47,612 bases of DNA, taken from Helicobacter sp. GTDB lineage: Bacteria; Campylobacterota; Campylobacteria; Campylobacterales; Helicobacteraceae. Below are positions 25,152 through 33,716 of the stretch, piece after piece. Where the stretch lies: contig NZ_JAFLSB010000008.1 of assembly GCF_022511165.1 (NCBI RefSeq), forward strand, positions 1 to 47,612. Reading direction: 5' to 3'. Every line of letters starts with the position of its first letter. The first letter of the stretch is position 1. The position numbers were made by a program, and so were the translations under genes. The notes beneath the pieces are model-generated. The model was given only the letters and a program-made list of their open reading frames with translations. It was not told the DNA's origin and did no database searches.

Positions 25152-25187
25152 ATTGGTTAGAATCTTTGTGTAAAGATTCTAACCAAT
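25152..25187 (+). terminator. Stem-loop after the amino-acid-binding protein gene
   Basis: Perfect 16-base arms (ATTGGTTAGAATCTTT and its complement) around the loop GTGT, ten bases after the stop codon. The sequence after it is AT-rich but not a clean T-run, so it may be a terminator or a 3'-end stabiliser. Confidence 0.6.
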
Positions 25188-25330
25188 ACAAATTATAAAA
25201 TCTCTCTTTTGCAATATCTAACTTCTCTTATGTAAAAATCAATGGTTAATATAATTCTAGTCTAACAATGTAAGCTCTTTACAACTGCATATTTTAAAAT
25301 CCCATTATCCTTTTACTTCTGCAAAAACAT

Positions 25331-25357
25331 ACCTTACCTTTATTTTAAAGGTAAGGT
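25331..25357. terminator. Rho-independent-type terminator between convergent genes
   Basis: ACCTTACCTTTA and TAAAGGTAAGGT pair perfectly (12 bases) around TTT, followed on the plus strand by TTTATATA. In the opposite direction the stem is followed by ATGTTTTTGC. It probably acts in both directions for the plus gene ending at 25141 and the minus gene ending at 25453. Confidence 0.6.
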
Positions 25358-25452
25358 TTTATATAATCTTCAATGCAATAAAACTATAACTTATTCATTA
25401 TTTTATATGCGAAACATTTTTTATTAAAACCTTAAAAATTTATATGTTATTT

Positions 25453-26172
25453 TTACCTTATTTCCTCATCATTGCGATATGGCACCTCGCGTATAGCTCT
25501 GCCTTTCTCATCAAATTCTTTGGCAATACCATCTTTTTTACCATTTTTATACTCAAGGATATACCATAATGCACCCGATGTATCATAGATTTTCATCTCT
25601 CCCTCTAGCACATCATTAACAAAATTCATTTCGCTCCTTAGCTTTCCATTCCCTGCATCAAAAATCCTACACAAGCCATTTAAACGCCCTGCCCTATAAT
25701 ATGCCTCATAAACCAGCACACCTTTTTGGGAAAAAATTTGATATAGCCCCTCTCTTTTATTATCAACATAAAATGCCACCTGTGCTACACCGCCCTCAAG
25801 GTAATAAAGCGTTTCTTTGCCGTGCTTAATCTTTGTGCCGGGCTTATAGGTAATAACTGCCCGATAAGTACGTCCATTATCTTCTACTTTTTCTGTGCTT
25901 TGCTCCCCACTTATTGTTTCAAGTGTATTTTGCCTATTTGACATCTCTGCTTGAGGTATTGGGCGTGTATTAATATTTGCAGTAGTATTCGTTCCTGTTT
26001 TATCCTTTGTGCTAGGACTAGTTTTAGCATTTTCTTTTGACTTCGTATCATTTGTATCCATAGGTAATTGCGATGTAGAGGGTATTGGCTCTTGCTCTAC
26101 ACAGGCGCATAAACAACATAATAACGCCCCTCCTATAATGATTTGTATCCATCTTATGCTTTGCTCTTTCAC
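25453..26172 (-). CDS. Lipoprotein with MORN_2 (YwqK-type) repeats
   Basis: A 239-residue lipoprotein. The signal peptide ends in LCAC; a Thr/Ser/Asn-rich linker covers residues ~28-95. The C-terminal half has about five MORN_2-like repeats with the pattern Y.nGk.eG....y...G.l (NKREGLYQIFSQKGVLVYE, GRLNGLCRIFDAG, VLEGEMKIYDTSGALWY, GKKDGIAKEFDEKGRAI). Such proteins are often called YwqK-family antitoxins, but evidence for a toxin-antitoxin role is thin and no toxin gene is next to it. GTG 26172 is the start, with AAGGAGG upstream. It lies 15 bases after a related repeat protein, probably a duplication. Confidence 0.75.
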   Translation of the reverse strand: MKEQSIRWIQIIIGGALLCCLCACVEQEPIPSTSQLPMDTNDTKSKENAKTSPSTKDKTGTNTTANINTRPIPQAEMSNRQNTLETISGEQSTEKVEDNGRTYRAVITYKPGTKIKHGKETLYYLEGGVAQVAFYVDNKREGLYQIFSQKGVLVYEAYYRAGRLNGLCRIFDAGNGKLRSEMNFVNDVLEGEMKIYDTSGALWYILEYKNGKKDGIAKEFDEKGRAIREVPYRNDEEIR

Positions 26173-26187
26173 TTTCCCCTCCTTGTG

Positions 26188-26778
26188 CTAATAACAAGCA
26201 TTCCAACGACAATTTTTCTCTTCAAGCAATACACCCTGTGCATCATAATGCTTCATCATTTGCTTCTTGCCCTCTTTATAAAGTGTCTCATAAATTAAAA
26301 CACCCTGTTTATTAAACTCCTCTCTTAGTCCATCAAGCTTATCATCTTTGTAGGTAAATTGCGCCTGTAATGCACCATTTTCATAATACTTCTTACCCTC
26401 ACCCTCGCGCTTATTAAGGACATATTCTTGCTCACTCTGAATCTTACCATTATTATAATAAAGCACACGTTTGCCCTGCTCTTTGCCTTCAATATAAGTA
26501 CGAGTTTCTTGCAATGCTCCATCAGGATAATAAGAAAGCACTTTGCCATCATACTCACCATTTTTATAGAATGCACTAAAAAGCAACACGCCTTTGTAAG
26601 AGATTTTTACTTGCTTACCACACTTAATAGTCGTGCCTTTGCAATACTGCGTTTTAATCGTTGTTGGCGCACTCTTCTCGCCTGTGTAAGAGATTCTAAG
26701 ATCATATTCTATTTTATCTGTTTGCTGCGCACCCACAAGCAAAGGCAGCAAATAAAATATATATCGCATTCCCCTCAT
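26188..26778 (-). CDS. Secreted MORN_2-repeat protein
   Basis: A 196-residue protein with a Sec signal (MRGMRYIFYLLPLLVGAQQ) and no lipobox. MORN_2-type repeats run from about residue 60 (NGEYDGKVLSYYPDGALQE, GKEQGKRVLYYNNGKIQSE, NKREGEGKKYYENGALQAQ, DKLDGLREEFNKQGVLIYE). The C-terminus is cysteine-containing (EEKNCRWNACY). AGGAG lies six bases before ATG 26778. The next gene encodes a lipoprotein with the same repeats, so the two likely act together in the periplasm or on the envelope; the function is unknown. Confidence 0.72.
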   Translation of the reverse strand: MRGMRYIFYLLPLLVGAQQTDKIEYDLRISYTGEKSAPTTIKTQYCKGTTIKCGKQVKISYKGVLLFSAFYKNGEYDGKVLSYYPDGALQETRTYIEGKEQGKRVLYYNNGKIQSEQEYVLNKREGEGKKYYENGALQAQFTYKDDKLDGLREEFNKQGVLIYETLYKEGKKQMMKHYDAQGVLLEEKNCRWNACY

Positions 26779-26800
26779 ACTCTGCTCCTTTTTAGAATCA

Positions 26801-28066
26801 CTAACTTTTTAAACGCACAATATGCACACCAAGCTGTTGTAATTTATGCTCAATTTGTTCATAACCCCTATCGAGGTGGTAGATTCTATGGATATTCGTC
26901 TTCCCCTCACTCACAAGGGCTGCTACAATCAACGCAGAGCTTGCACGCAAATCAGAAGACATCACATCAGCCCCGTGCAGAGGTGTTATTCCATTAATAG
27001 TCGCGTGATTACCTTTGAGTGAAATATCTGCACCAAGTCGCGTGAGTTCGCTTACATGCATAAAACGATTTTCAAAAAGTCGCTCTTCAATCACGCTTGT
27101 GCCTTGACATTGTGTTGCTAATGCCATAAATTGCGCTTGCATATCAGTGGGGAATCCGGGATATTCTGTGGTAATAATCTCAAAAGGCTTCAAAGTTTTT
27201 GCAGGAAGCAAAGTGATAGAATCTGCCTCTTTTTTGAAGCTAAAGCCAATCTCCTCTAGCTTATCAGTAACGGCTGCAAAATGCGTATTTCGCACTTTAT
27301 TTAATGTAATGGAAGAATTTGTAATCGCCCCCGCACAGAGATAAGTCCCTGCTTCGATTCTATCGGGGATTACTTCAATAGGAGCAAAATGAAGTAGCTC
27401 TCCGCCTGTGCCATAAATACTAAGCTCATTGCTTCCAATACCCTCAATTTTCACGCCACTTGCAGATAAAATTTCACAAAGTTGCACGACTTCTGGCTCT
27501 TTGGCTGCATTAATAATGCGTGTTGTGCCGTGCGCTAAGGCTGCAGCCATAATCACATTTTCACTACCTGTAACGGTGATTTTATCAAAGAAAATATCTG
27601 CTCCCTGCAAGCCATTCTTTGCCTCTGCGATGATATATCCACCCTCAATACGAATACTTGCGCCAAGATTCTGCATTGCTTTAATGTGCAAATCCACAGG
27701 ACGCGCACCAATAGCACAGCCTCCGGGCAAACTCACCTCACAATAACCAAAACGTGCAAGAAGTGGTCCTAATACGAGAATAGAAGCACGCATTTTACGC
27801 ACAATATCATAAATAGCTTTTGTATGCACGATATGCTCGGCTTGACAAGTAAGTGTATTACTATCGTGCCACGCAATATTTACACCTAAATGCTCCAAAA
27901 GCTTTGCAAGTGTCTTTACATCGGCAACATCGGGGAGATTACTGATTCTTACTTCATTTTTACTCAATAATGTGGCAGCAAGTATGGGGAGTGCTGAATT
28001 TTTCGCTCCAGAAATGTTAATACTCCCTTTGAGTGAGGGGCTTTTGCTTATTTGTAAATAATCCAT
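26801..28066 (-). CDS. murA: UDP-N-acetylglucosamine 1-carboxyvinyltransferase
   Basis: MurA adds enolpyruvate to UDP-GlcNAc, the first committed step of peptidoglycan synthesis. The 421-residue protein has GAKNSALPILAATLL near the N-terminus, the fosfomycin-target Cys117 in GGCAIGARP, and later TEYPGFPTDMQAQF and RLGADI/DLRASSALIVAAL. ATG 28066 is the start; it follows the 135-residue unknown by 10 bases. The Cys (not Asp) active site predicts fosfomycin-binding ability. Confidence 0.97.
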   Translation of the reverse strand: MDYLQISKSPSLKGSINISGAKNSALPILAATLLSKNEVRISNLPDVADVKTLAKLLEHLGVNIAWHDSNTLTCQAEHIVHTKAIYDIVRKMRASILVLGPLLARFGYCEVSLPGGCAIGARPVDLHIKAMQNLGASIRIEGGYIIAEAKNGLQGADIFFDKITVTGSENVIMAAALAHGTTRIINAAKEPEVVQLCEILSASGVKIEGIGSNELSIYGTGGELLHFAPIEVIPDRIEAGTYLCAGAITNSSITLNKVRNTHFAAVTDKLEEIGFSFKKEADSITLLPAKTLKPFEIITTEYPGFPTDMQAQFMALATQCQGTSVIEERLFENRFMHVSELTRLGADISLKGNHATINGITPLHGADVMSSDLRASSALIVAALVSEGKTNIHRIYHLDRGYEQIEHKLQQLGVHIVRLKS

Positions 28067-28076
28067 ATCTATCCTT

Positions 28077-28484
28077 TTATTTGCTTTCTCTTTTTTGCAA
28101 GGCTTTCCCTATGACTTCTTTGATACTTGCCTTACTATCGGGGTTTGCACTTTCAAGCTTATCTTGGAAATCCACCACCTCATCAACCTCCATAAGATTC
28201 ATATTTGTGGCAAAGCGCGAAATCACATCAAGCCACAAATTATAATCCTCTTCATCCTTTGGGCAACTTTTATAGCTATTCTTAAAATCCTCAAGCAAAG
28301 CTTTAAGCTTAGCCTTATCATTGGCAAATGTATTCAAATCATTTGAAATTCTTTGTAGATGATTCACAGCAACTCCCGTCCCCTCTTCATCAAGAGCAAC
28401 TGCAAAAAGCCCAGCAAAAATAATAGGCAAACACAGCAAAAAAAACAATAACCAGCAAATAACATAAAAACTAAGATTAAACAT
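28077..28484 (-). CDS. Membrane-anchored protein of unknown function
   Basis: A 135-residue protein with one N-terminal membrane helix (residues ~5-30, FYVICWLLFFLLCLPIIFAG) and an acidic, helical domain containing SYKSCPKDEEDYNLWLDVISRF. I recall a hypothetical gene at this position between galU and murA in H. pylori, so it is a conserved neighbour. It overlaps galU by eight bases, indicating coupled expression. I do not recognise the fold or function. Confidence 0.7.
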   Translation of the reverse strand: MFNLSFYVICWLLFFLLCLPIIFAGLFAVALDEEGTGVAVNHLQRISNDLNTFANDKAKLKALLEDFKNSYKSCPKDEEDYNLWLDVISRFATNMNLMEVDEVVDFQDKLESANPDSKASIKEVIGKALQKRESK

Positions 28485-29310
28485 TGGATTTCAATTGCCC
28501 ATAAAAATCAATAGTTGCTTTCACATAGCCATCAAGGCTCCCACAATCATAACGTTTGCCTTGAAATTTATAGGCTAAAACACCTTTCTTTTTTGCTTGT
28601 TCTAAAAGCGCATCTGTAATTTGTATCTCGCCTTTCTTACCCGGCTTTGTGATACGCAAAATATCAAAAATATCAGGAGTAAGAATATAGCGCCCGATGA
28701 TAGCAAGATTGCTTGGGGCGCTATCAATACTTGGTTTTTCTATCATATCACTCACTCGATATACATCAGATTCTATCTCTTCGCCCTGTATGATACCATA
28801 TTTATCAACCTCACTTCGCTCCACTTCCTCAATAGCAACAATTGAGCAGTGATACTTCTCATAGAGTGTGACCATTTGACTAAGCACCCCTTTGCCCTTA
28901 CTATTTGTACATAAGTCATCAGCCAAAATTACTGCAAAAGCTTCATTATTGCCAACAAGTGTTTTGCCTGTGAGAATCGCGTGCCCTAAGCCCCTCATCT
29001 CATTTTGTCTTGTGTAAGAGAAAATGCAAGATTTTGTGAGTTTGCGGATACTGCTTAAAAGCTCCTCTTTATCTGTCCCTGAAATTTGATGCTCTAATTC
29101 ATAATTTATATCAAAATGATCTTCAATGCTTCGTTTCCCTCGCCCTGTGATAATGCCAATATCACAACACCCCGCCTCTAAAGCCTCTTCCACGCCATAT
29201 TGTATAAGGGGCTTTGTGAGTATGGGGAGCATTTCTTTAGGCATAGCCTTTGTCGCTGGTAAAAATCGTGTGCCATATCCTGCCGCTGGGAACAGACATT
29301 TATGTATCAT
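28477..29310 (-). CDS. galU: UTP--glucose-1-phosphate uridylyltransferase
   Basis: GalU makes UDP-glucose for LPS and surface glycans. The 277-residue protein starts with the nucleotidyltransferase motif FPAAGYGTRFLPATKAMPKE, followed by QYGVEEALEAG, VILADDLC, the sugar-binding VSDMIEKPS and GEIQITDAL. It is 10 bases downstream of slt. The assignment and length are standard. Confidence 0.96.
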   Translation of the reverse strand: MIHKCLFPAAGYGTRFLPATKAMPKEMLPILTKPLIQYGVEEALEAGCCDIGIITGRGKRSIEDHFDINYELEHQISGTDKEELLSSIRKLTKSCIFSYTRQNEMRGLGHAILTGKTLVGNNEAFAVILADDLCTNSKGKGVLSQMVTLYEKYHCSIVAIEEVERSEVDKYGIIQGEEIESDVYRVSDMIEKPSIDSAPSNLAIIGRYILTPDIFDILRITKPGKKGEIQITDALLEQAKKKGVLAYKFQGKRYDCGSLDGYVKATIDFYGQLKSNV

Positions 29311-29320
29311 AGAATCTCCT

Positions 29321-30952
29321 TCAATTTACAAGCGTTTTTTTCAAATACTCTTCTAAATTGATATGATTCCCAAAACTTTCTTGATAAACAATATAATTTG
29401 CTAAAACTCTCAAACCATAATCACGAGATTCTCTATAAGGAATAAGCTCCATAGAAAGCCACGGCTCATAATCACGCTTTTTTACAAAAAACTTTTTTGT
29501 CTTAAGTGTGCGGCGCAAGAATCCCGGTCCACCATTATAAGCATAAGAAACAAAAAGTGTATGCTTAAACTCTCTGCCCAAATCATTGAGATAAAATGTC
29601 CCAAATTCAAGCGCAGTGATAGGATCAAACATATCTTCTAGGGTAATATTATCTCGCTTTAGGCTTTTAGCAAAAGGAGCTACATTAAAGGGCATTATCT
29701 GCATCATACCGAGCGCATACGAAGTCGAAACAAGTGCGGGCAAAAGGGTGCTTTCCTGCTTGGCAATAGCGTAAGTAAAGGCTTTCTCGCTATCATTTTT
29801 CCATTTTATTTTATCGCTAAAAGGCGTGATAAAATAATTAATTTTAAATTTATTCATTTGTGTAAGCACATAGGCTAAATGCGCACTTGTCTCCTCATAT
29901 TCAAAATGTTTGCTTAATGCTTTTAAATCTTTTTCACTTTTGACTTGTGCTAAACTCTCTTTAAGAATCTGCCATTGAAAAGGGTCTTTAATATCAAAAT
30001 TTGGCTTTTGATTTGAGAGTTTGCCTAAATCTGTTACGACTTCATAGCTTGGCTTTACATTAAGCTTTTGATTAGCATAGATTGTATATATATCCACATT
30101 TTTACTTTGGGAGAGTTCTTCAAGCACTTTTTGATCTTGACTTAGAAAATACCTCCATAGTAAAGTGCGATTTTTCTGCATAGATGTATTTGCCTTTGTA
30201 TAGGCATTTTCAAAATATTTCAATGCCGCCTTTGGCTGATTATGCAAAATCTCATTCAAACCAAGCATAAAAAGCGTATAAGAATCCGCGCCTACAATAT
30301 CCGCGCCTACAAGAGATTGCTTAAACTTATCATAACTCCCATCGTGGGTTACGATGATTGCTTGAAGCATCGTATTGAAATTTTGGTTATTTTCATCGGC
30401 AAGTTTTTTGAGGTTTTGGGGCTTAATAGTTTGATTAAGAATCTGTATGCGCTGACTCGCTCTCAATGCGCGATAAATGCTTGAAAAAGTATTTGCATCA
30501 CTTTTGAGCATCGCGGTGAGTATCTGTGGGTGGCTTAGAATCTCAATGCGTTTTCTAAATTCAGGATCATTTTGAAATTTTTTCAGCAAAAAATCTTTAT
30601 TTTTTTGAGGCATAGAAGGGACATTTGCAAGATTTAACCCAGCCTTAATACACGCAATATCTTGTGTTTTTAGCTTTTCAAAACTTAAACGTTGGCAATA
30701 CAAATTACGTGGCAATTCACTCACTTTACCTTTTGCGCTTATGAGGGCATTGAGTTTGGCAGTCTTTCGATAAATAAGATTATAGGCTTTGAGCGCATCT
30801 TGCAAGGAAGTCTTTTCATCGCTCAAAAATTGCCAAATATAAAAATCTCTTGCTAAACCTTTGGGTTTAGATTCTAAAAAATCAAGTGTGATGGTGCTAT
30901 GCGCATAATTTGCACTTAAAATAAATAGCCATAAGATACATATTCGCCTCAT
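29321..30952 (-). CDS. slt: Soluble lytic murein transglycosylase
   Basis: A 543-residue periplasmic enzyme that cleaves the MurNAc-GlcNAc bond with formation of anhydro-MurNAc. It has a short N-terminal signal (ending near NYAHS), a long alpha-helical superhelix and a C-terminal Slt domain. The catalytic Glu is in YAIAKQESTLLPALVSTS, followed by YALGMMQIMPFNV and the AYNGGPGFLRR motif. H. pylori has an orthologue at the same position beside galU. ATG 30952 follows yggT by nine bases. Confidence 0.94.
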   Translation of the reverse strand: MRRICILWLFILSANYAHSTITLDFLESKPKGLARDFYIWQFLSDEKTSLQDALKAYNLIYRKTAKLNALISAKGKVSELPRNLYCQRLSFEKLKTQDIACIKAGLNLANVPSMPQKNKDFLLKKFQNDPEFRKRIEILSHPQILTAMLKSDANTFSSIYRALRASQRIQILNQTIKPQNLKKLADENNQNFNTMLQAIIVTHDGSYDKFKQSLVGADIVGADSYTLFMLGLNEILHNQPKAALKYFENAYTKANTSMQKNRTLLWRYFLSQDQKVLEELSQSKNVDIYTIYANQKLNVKPSYEVVTDLGKLSNQKPNFDIKDPFQWQILKESLAQVKSEKDLKALSKHFEYEETSAHLAYVLTQMNKFKINYFITPFSDKIKWKNDSEKAFTYAIAKQESTLLPALVSTSYALGMMQIMPFNVAPFAKSLKRDNITLEDMFDPITALEFGTFYLNDLGREFKHTLFVSYAYNGGPGFLRRTLKTKKFFVKKRDYEPWLSMELIPYRESRDYGLRVLANYIVYQESFGNHINLEEYLKKTLVN

Positions 30953-30961
30953 ATATTGCCC

Positions 30962-31261
30962 CTAAACACTTAAACTTTGTGCGTATTGCATAAGAATCTG
31001 CACGAGAAATAAATCAATAAATTTCAATATCACCGCAATAATCAAAGGCGAAAAATCAATGCCGCTTATTGTTGTTGGCATAAATTGACGAAGCTTTGCA
31101 TACAGAGGTAAAGTTAGGCGATTTAAAACCTGCACAATAGGATTATAGGGGTCAGGACGCACCCAGCTTATAAGCGCAGCAATAACAATTACCCATATAT
31201 ACACATTAATAAGCATACTCAATATGCTTGCCACAGCATATAAAAAGGTGCTTATAACCAT
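30962..31261 (-). CDS. YggT-family membrane protein
   Basis: A 99-residue protein with two hydrophobic segments (residues ~5-28 and ~68-92) separated by the family signature SWVRPDPYNPIVQVLNRLT and LPTTISGIDFSPL-like MPTTISGIDFSPL. YggT proteins are small inner-membrane proteins linked to osmotic shock and cell division in some bacteria. It sits between gltX2 and slt as in H. pylori. Confidence 0.88.
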   Translation of the reverse strand: MVISTFLYAVASILSMLINVYIWVIVIAALISWVRPDPYNPIVQVLNRLTLPLYAKLRQFMPTTISGIDFSPLIIAVILKFIDLFLVQILMQYAQSLSV

Positions 31262-31280
31262 ATCCCTTTTCCCCTTTATT

Positions 31281-32636
31281 TTATTCTGTTATTGAAAGCT
31301 TAGAATAATCTTGTGAATCTAAAGTAACAATATCGCGTAAGAAAAAACGCAAATAGGGATAAAGTTCGCTTAGCTCTAAGCCGTGAGTTGCCCCTGTAAG
31401 CAAGATTCTTAGAGGTTTAAAAAAATTTTTTCCCTTTAAGGCACTTTTTTGTAAAAGCGCCTTTTTTAAACTCTCATAATCCTTTAAATCCTCGCTATGA
31501 GATTCTATCATTTCACGCAAATGTGTGTAAAGAATCTTGCACTCACTCTCATAGCTCTGCTCATTATCTTTTTGCGTGATACATTTTGGTGCAAAAATAC
31601 GATTAATCTTCTCTCGTATCTCATTTAAAGTGCTTGCTTCTTGCAAATGTAGCTTTGCTAAAGCCCCAATGGAAGCATCTTTGCTATCAAGCAAAAGTGC
31701 AAACTCTTGTTCATTAAGCATTTTAAAATGCTCCCTGTTTAAGAATCTTAATCGCTTCATATCAAATTTTACAGGCGATTTAGCAATATGCTTAATATCA
31801 AACCACTCATAGCACTCATTGAGCTTGAAAACTTCCTTTGGCGTGTGATTCCCCATTGAAACAAGATAATTTATAATCGCTTGAGGCAAAAACCCCTCCT
31901 CAAGTAACCACGCCACTGATGAAGCACTATCGCGCTTACTCATCTTACTCCCACTCTCGCCAAGTATAATAGGCAAATGCGCATATCCTAGCACCTTATC
32001 ATAACCCAATGCACGATGAATAAGAATCTGCTTGGGGGTATTGCTCACATGATCTTCTCCCCGCACGATAAAGCTCACATCATAAAGCATATCATCAACT
32101 GCACACGCAAAGTTATAGGTTGGGATTCCATCTTCTTTTAAAATTACAAAGCTATCAATTTCATATGGCTCAAAGCTTACTCTGCCCTTGATTGCATCAT
32201 CAAAACTAATCGCACTCTGCGCACCCCTAATGCGCACTACTGGACGCGGATTGCTTTGTTTTTCAAGCTCTGCCCATTGCGGGTCGTATCGAAAAGGCTT
32301 TTTTTGCTCTTTTGCTTCGGCGCGCTTTGCATCTAAAAAATCTTTAGAGCAGTAGCAATAAAAGGCTAAGTCTTTTTCAATCAAATATTGCGCAAGTTGG
32401 CGGTGTTTGTCAAAATTATCACTTTGATATACAAGATTATCCCACAAAAGCCCAAAAAGATTGAGGAGATTTAAAATCTCCTTGTCTTTGCCTTCTATAT
32501 TCCGCGCTGTATCTGTATCTTCAATGCGCACAAGAAACTTTTGCCCACCTTGCTTGGCAATAATATAATTAAAAATAGCTGCTCTTAAATTACCGATGTG
32601 CATATCACCTGTGGGAGATGGGGCAAAGCGCAGCAT
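31281..32636 (-). CDS. gltX2: Glutamyl-tRNA synthetase 2 (tRNA-Gln type)
   Basis: A 451-residue class Ic synthetase with the HIGH motif as HIGN (FAPSPTGDMHIGNLRAA) and the KMSKS loop as SKMSKRD. The N-terminus is nearly the one I recall for H. pylori GltX2, which charges tRNA-Gln with Glu for later amidation by GatCAB; GltX1 makes Glu-tRNA-Glu. Campylobacterota lack GlnRS, so this gene is essential. ATG 32636 overlaps the stop of the upstream flagellin-like gene (TAATG). Confidence 0.94.
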   Translation of the reverse strand: MLRFAPSPTGDMHIGNLRAAIFNYIIAKQGGQKFLVRIEDTDTARNIEGKDKEILNLLNLFGLLWDNLVYQSDNFDKHRQLAQYLIEKDLAFYCYCSKDFLDAKRAEAKEQKKPFRYDPQWAELEKQSNPRPVVRIRGAQSAISFDDAIKGRVSFEPYEIDSFVILKEDGIPTYNFACAVDDMLYDVSFIVRGEDHVSNTPKQILIHRALGYDKVLGYAHLPIILGESGSKMSKRDSASSVAWLLEEGFLPQAIINYLVSMGNHTPKEVFKLNECYEWFDIKHIAKSPVKFDMKRLRFLNREHFKMLNEQEFALLLDSKDASIGALAKLHLQEASTLNEIREKINRIFAPKCITQKDNEQSYESECKILYTHLREMIESHSEDLKDYESLKKALLQKSALKGKNFFKPLRILLTGATHGLELSELYPYLRFFLRDIVTLDSQDYSKLSITE

Positions 32637-33169
32637 TATCTGCCCTTGAGCATTTGTGCAAATTGTGCAGGATCAAATTCTACTGGATTTGGTTCTGTGA
32701 GGGCATCACTTAATGTCATAAGCATTTGGCTAATTTCTTGCATTTTTTCCTCTACATAGGCTACAACTGCGCTCATATCCACTTCTACAAAAGAAGATTC
32801 TGCATCAAGAGATTCTGCACTTTTTAAAACACAAAGCGATAGGGGACTTTCAACACTCAAAGTATAAGTGATACCATTTAAGCTTGTATCTAAACGCGTA
32901 TCAAAAAGCCCAACCCCCATAAATGAGGCATTTTCTATGATTTCTTGCATACTTGCTTTAATATTTTGTATATCTTGCACAGAAGTATTTTGAGCAATTT
33001 TAAGAATCTTTTTGAGAGCAGAGGAAGCACTTTGCAATGCACCAATAAATTCATTTGCACCCTTAATATCCTCTCCAAACTTATGAATAGCAACTGCGGT
33101 ATAAGATTCTCTAGGTGTTTCAAAGTGCACACCTATGTGTTTTTGAAATGTAGATAACATATCTTGCAT
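32636..33169 (-). CDS. Flagellin-like helical protein, uncharacterised
   Basis: A 177-residue protein without signal peptide or membrane helix. Residues ~34-115 look like the D1 part of flagellins and hook-associated proteins: long helices (ANEFIGALQSASSALKKI, DIQNIKASMQEIIENASF) followed by MGVGLFDTRLD and a beta hairpin (LNGITYTLSV), like the flagellin pattern NxxxFNGxxLL. The C-terminal region is helical and acidic. A sigma-54-type promoter lies about 35 bases upstream, as for hook and middle flagellar genes in Helicobacter. It could be an axial component, chaperone or assembly regulator. It is translationally coupled to gltX2. The flagellar link is inferred. Confidence 0.55.
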   Translation of the reverse strand: MQDMLSTFQKHIGVHFETPRESYTAVAIHKFGEDIKGANEFIGALQSASSALKKILKIAQNTSVQDIQNIKASMQEIIENASFMGVGLFDTRLDTSLNGITYTLSVESPLSLCVLKSAESLDAESSFVEVDMSAVVAYVEEKMQEISQMLMTLSDALTEPNPVEFDPAQFAQMLKGR

Positions 33170-33203
33170 ACTTAAACCTCATCATATTGGCATTTATTAC
33201 TTT

Positions 33204-33222
33204 CAAGCACCTTTTATTCCAC
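33204..33222 (-). promoter_or_regulatory. Candidate sigma-54 promoter
   Basis: On the minus strand, GTGGAATAAAAGGTGCTTG contains GG, ten bases, GC. It fits the Campylobacterota RpoN form (-24 TGGAA, -12 TTGCTT) except for one -12 base. The predicted start is about 26 bases before the ATG at 33169. Confidence 0.55.
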
Positions 33223-33317
33223 TCAACTTATGAAGTATATCATTTCAAAAAGCAATATTTCTGTGATTTTTGTTTATTCCCTTAATTTTTCAATCTAAAA
33301 AGTAAGATGGTGCGAGT

Positions 33318-33646
33318 AAAGGCATAGCGATAAGCCGAGTTCTGTCGTGGGTGGCTATTTATCTAGGATATGTTTCACAACATACCTCAAGCGAAGAGTT
33401 CAAATATAAGACTTTAACCATACTCTTCTTGCTACGGATTGGGTTTGCATAGACATTGTGCATTGCTGCAAAATCGGTAGGCTCTTACCCCACCTTTTCA
33501 CCCTTACTTTTGTGAATCCACAAAAGCGGTTATTTTCTGTTGCACTTTCCCTTAGGTTACCCTAGCCATTGGTTAAATGGAATCCTGTCTTTGTAGCTCG
33601 GACTTTCCTCTTTTGTTGCACAAAAGCAGCCACCTACTATGCCTAA
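33318..33646 (-). ncRNA. rnpB: RNase P RNA
   Basis: The catalytic RNA of RNase P, which trims tRNA 5' ends. Read on the minus strand it has the universal blocks: GAGGAAAGTCCGAGCTAC near the 5' end, CCTAAGGGAAAGTGCAACAG (P4/J region), and the 3' part AACTCGGCTTATCGC. The ends pair as helix P1: AGGCATAG near 33645 with CTATGCCT near 33320. A TATAAT lies seven bases before the predicted 5' end, which sets the start at about 33646. Ends are accurate to a few bases. Confidence 0.94.
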
Positions 33647-33652
33647 GTGCAA

Positions 33653-33658
33653 ATTATA
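33653..33658 (-). promoter_or_regulatory. -10 box (TATAAT) of rnpB
   Basis: Perfect TATAAT on the minus strand, placed seven bases upstream of the rnpB 5' end deduced from helix P1. Confidence 0.7.
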
Positions 33659-33669
33659 TCAAATTTTGT

Positions 33670-33675
33670 TATAAT
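33670..33675 (+). promoter_or_regulatory. -10 box (TATAAT) of marR-cadA
   Basis: Perfect TATAAT on the plus strand, 42 bases before the marR-type ATG and only 11 bases from the rnpB -10 box on the opposite strand. Confidence 0.6.
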
Positions 33676-33716
33676 AAATAGCTATTAGAATTAACACCCC
33701 AAAGGTTTATTTTATT

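Larger units (their letters stand above)
25142..25452. other. 311-base gap between convergent genes
   Basis: It contains the two hairpins described (25152-25187 and 25331-25357). The remainder is AT-rich, with no ORF, tRNA or repeat that I can support. Confidence 0.6.

Noticed and set aside
33181..33310. Possible extra RNA 3' of rnpB
   Set aside because: The region is AT-rich with the sigma-54 candidate only; no further structure was found.
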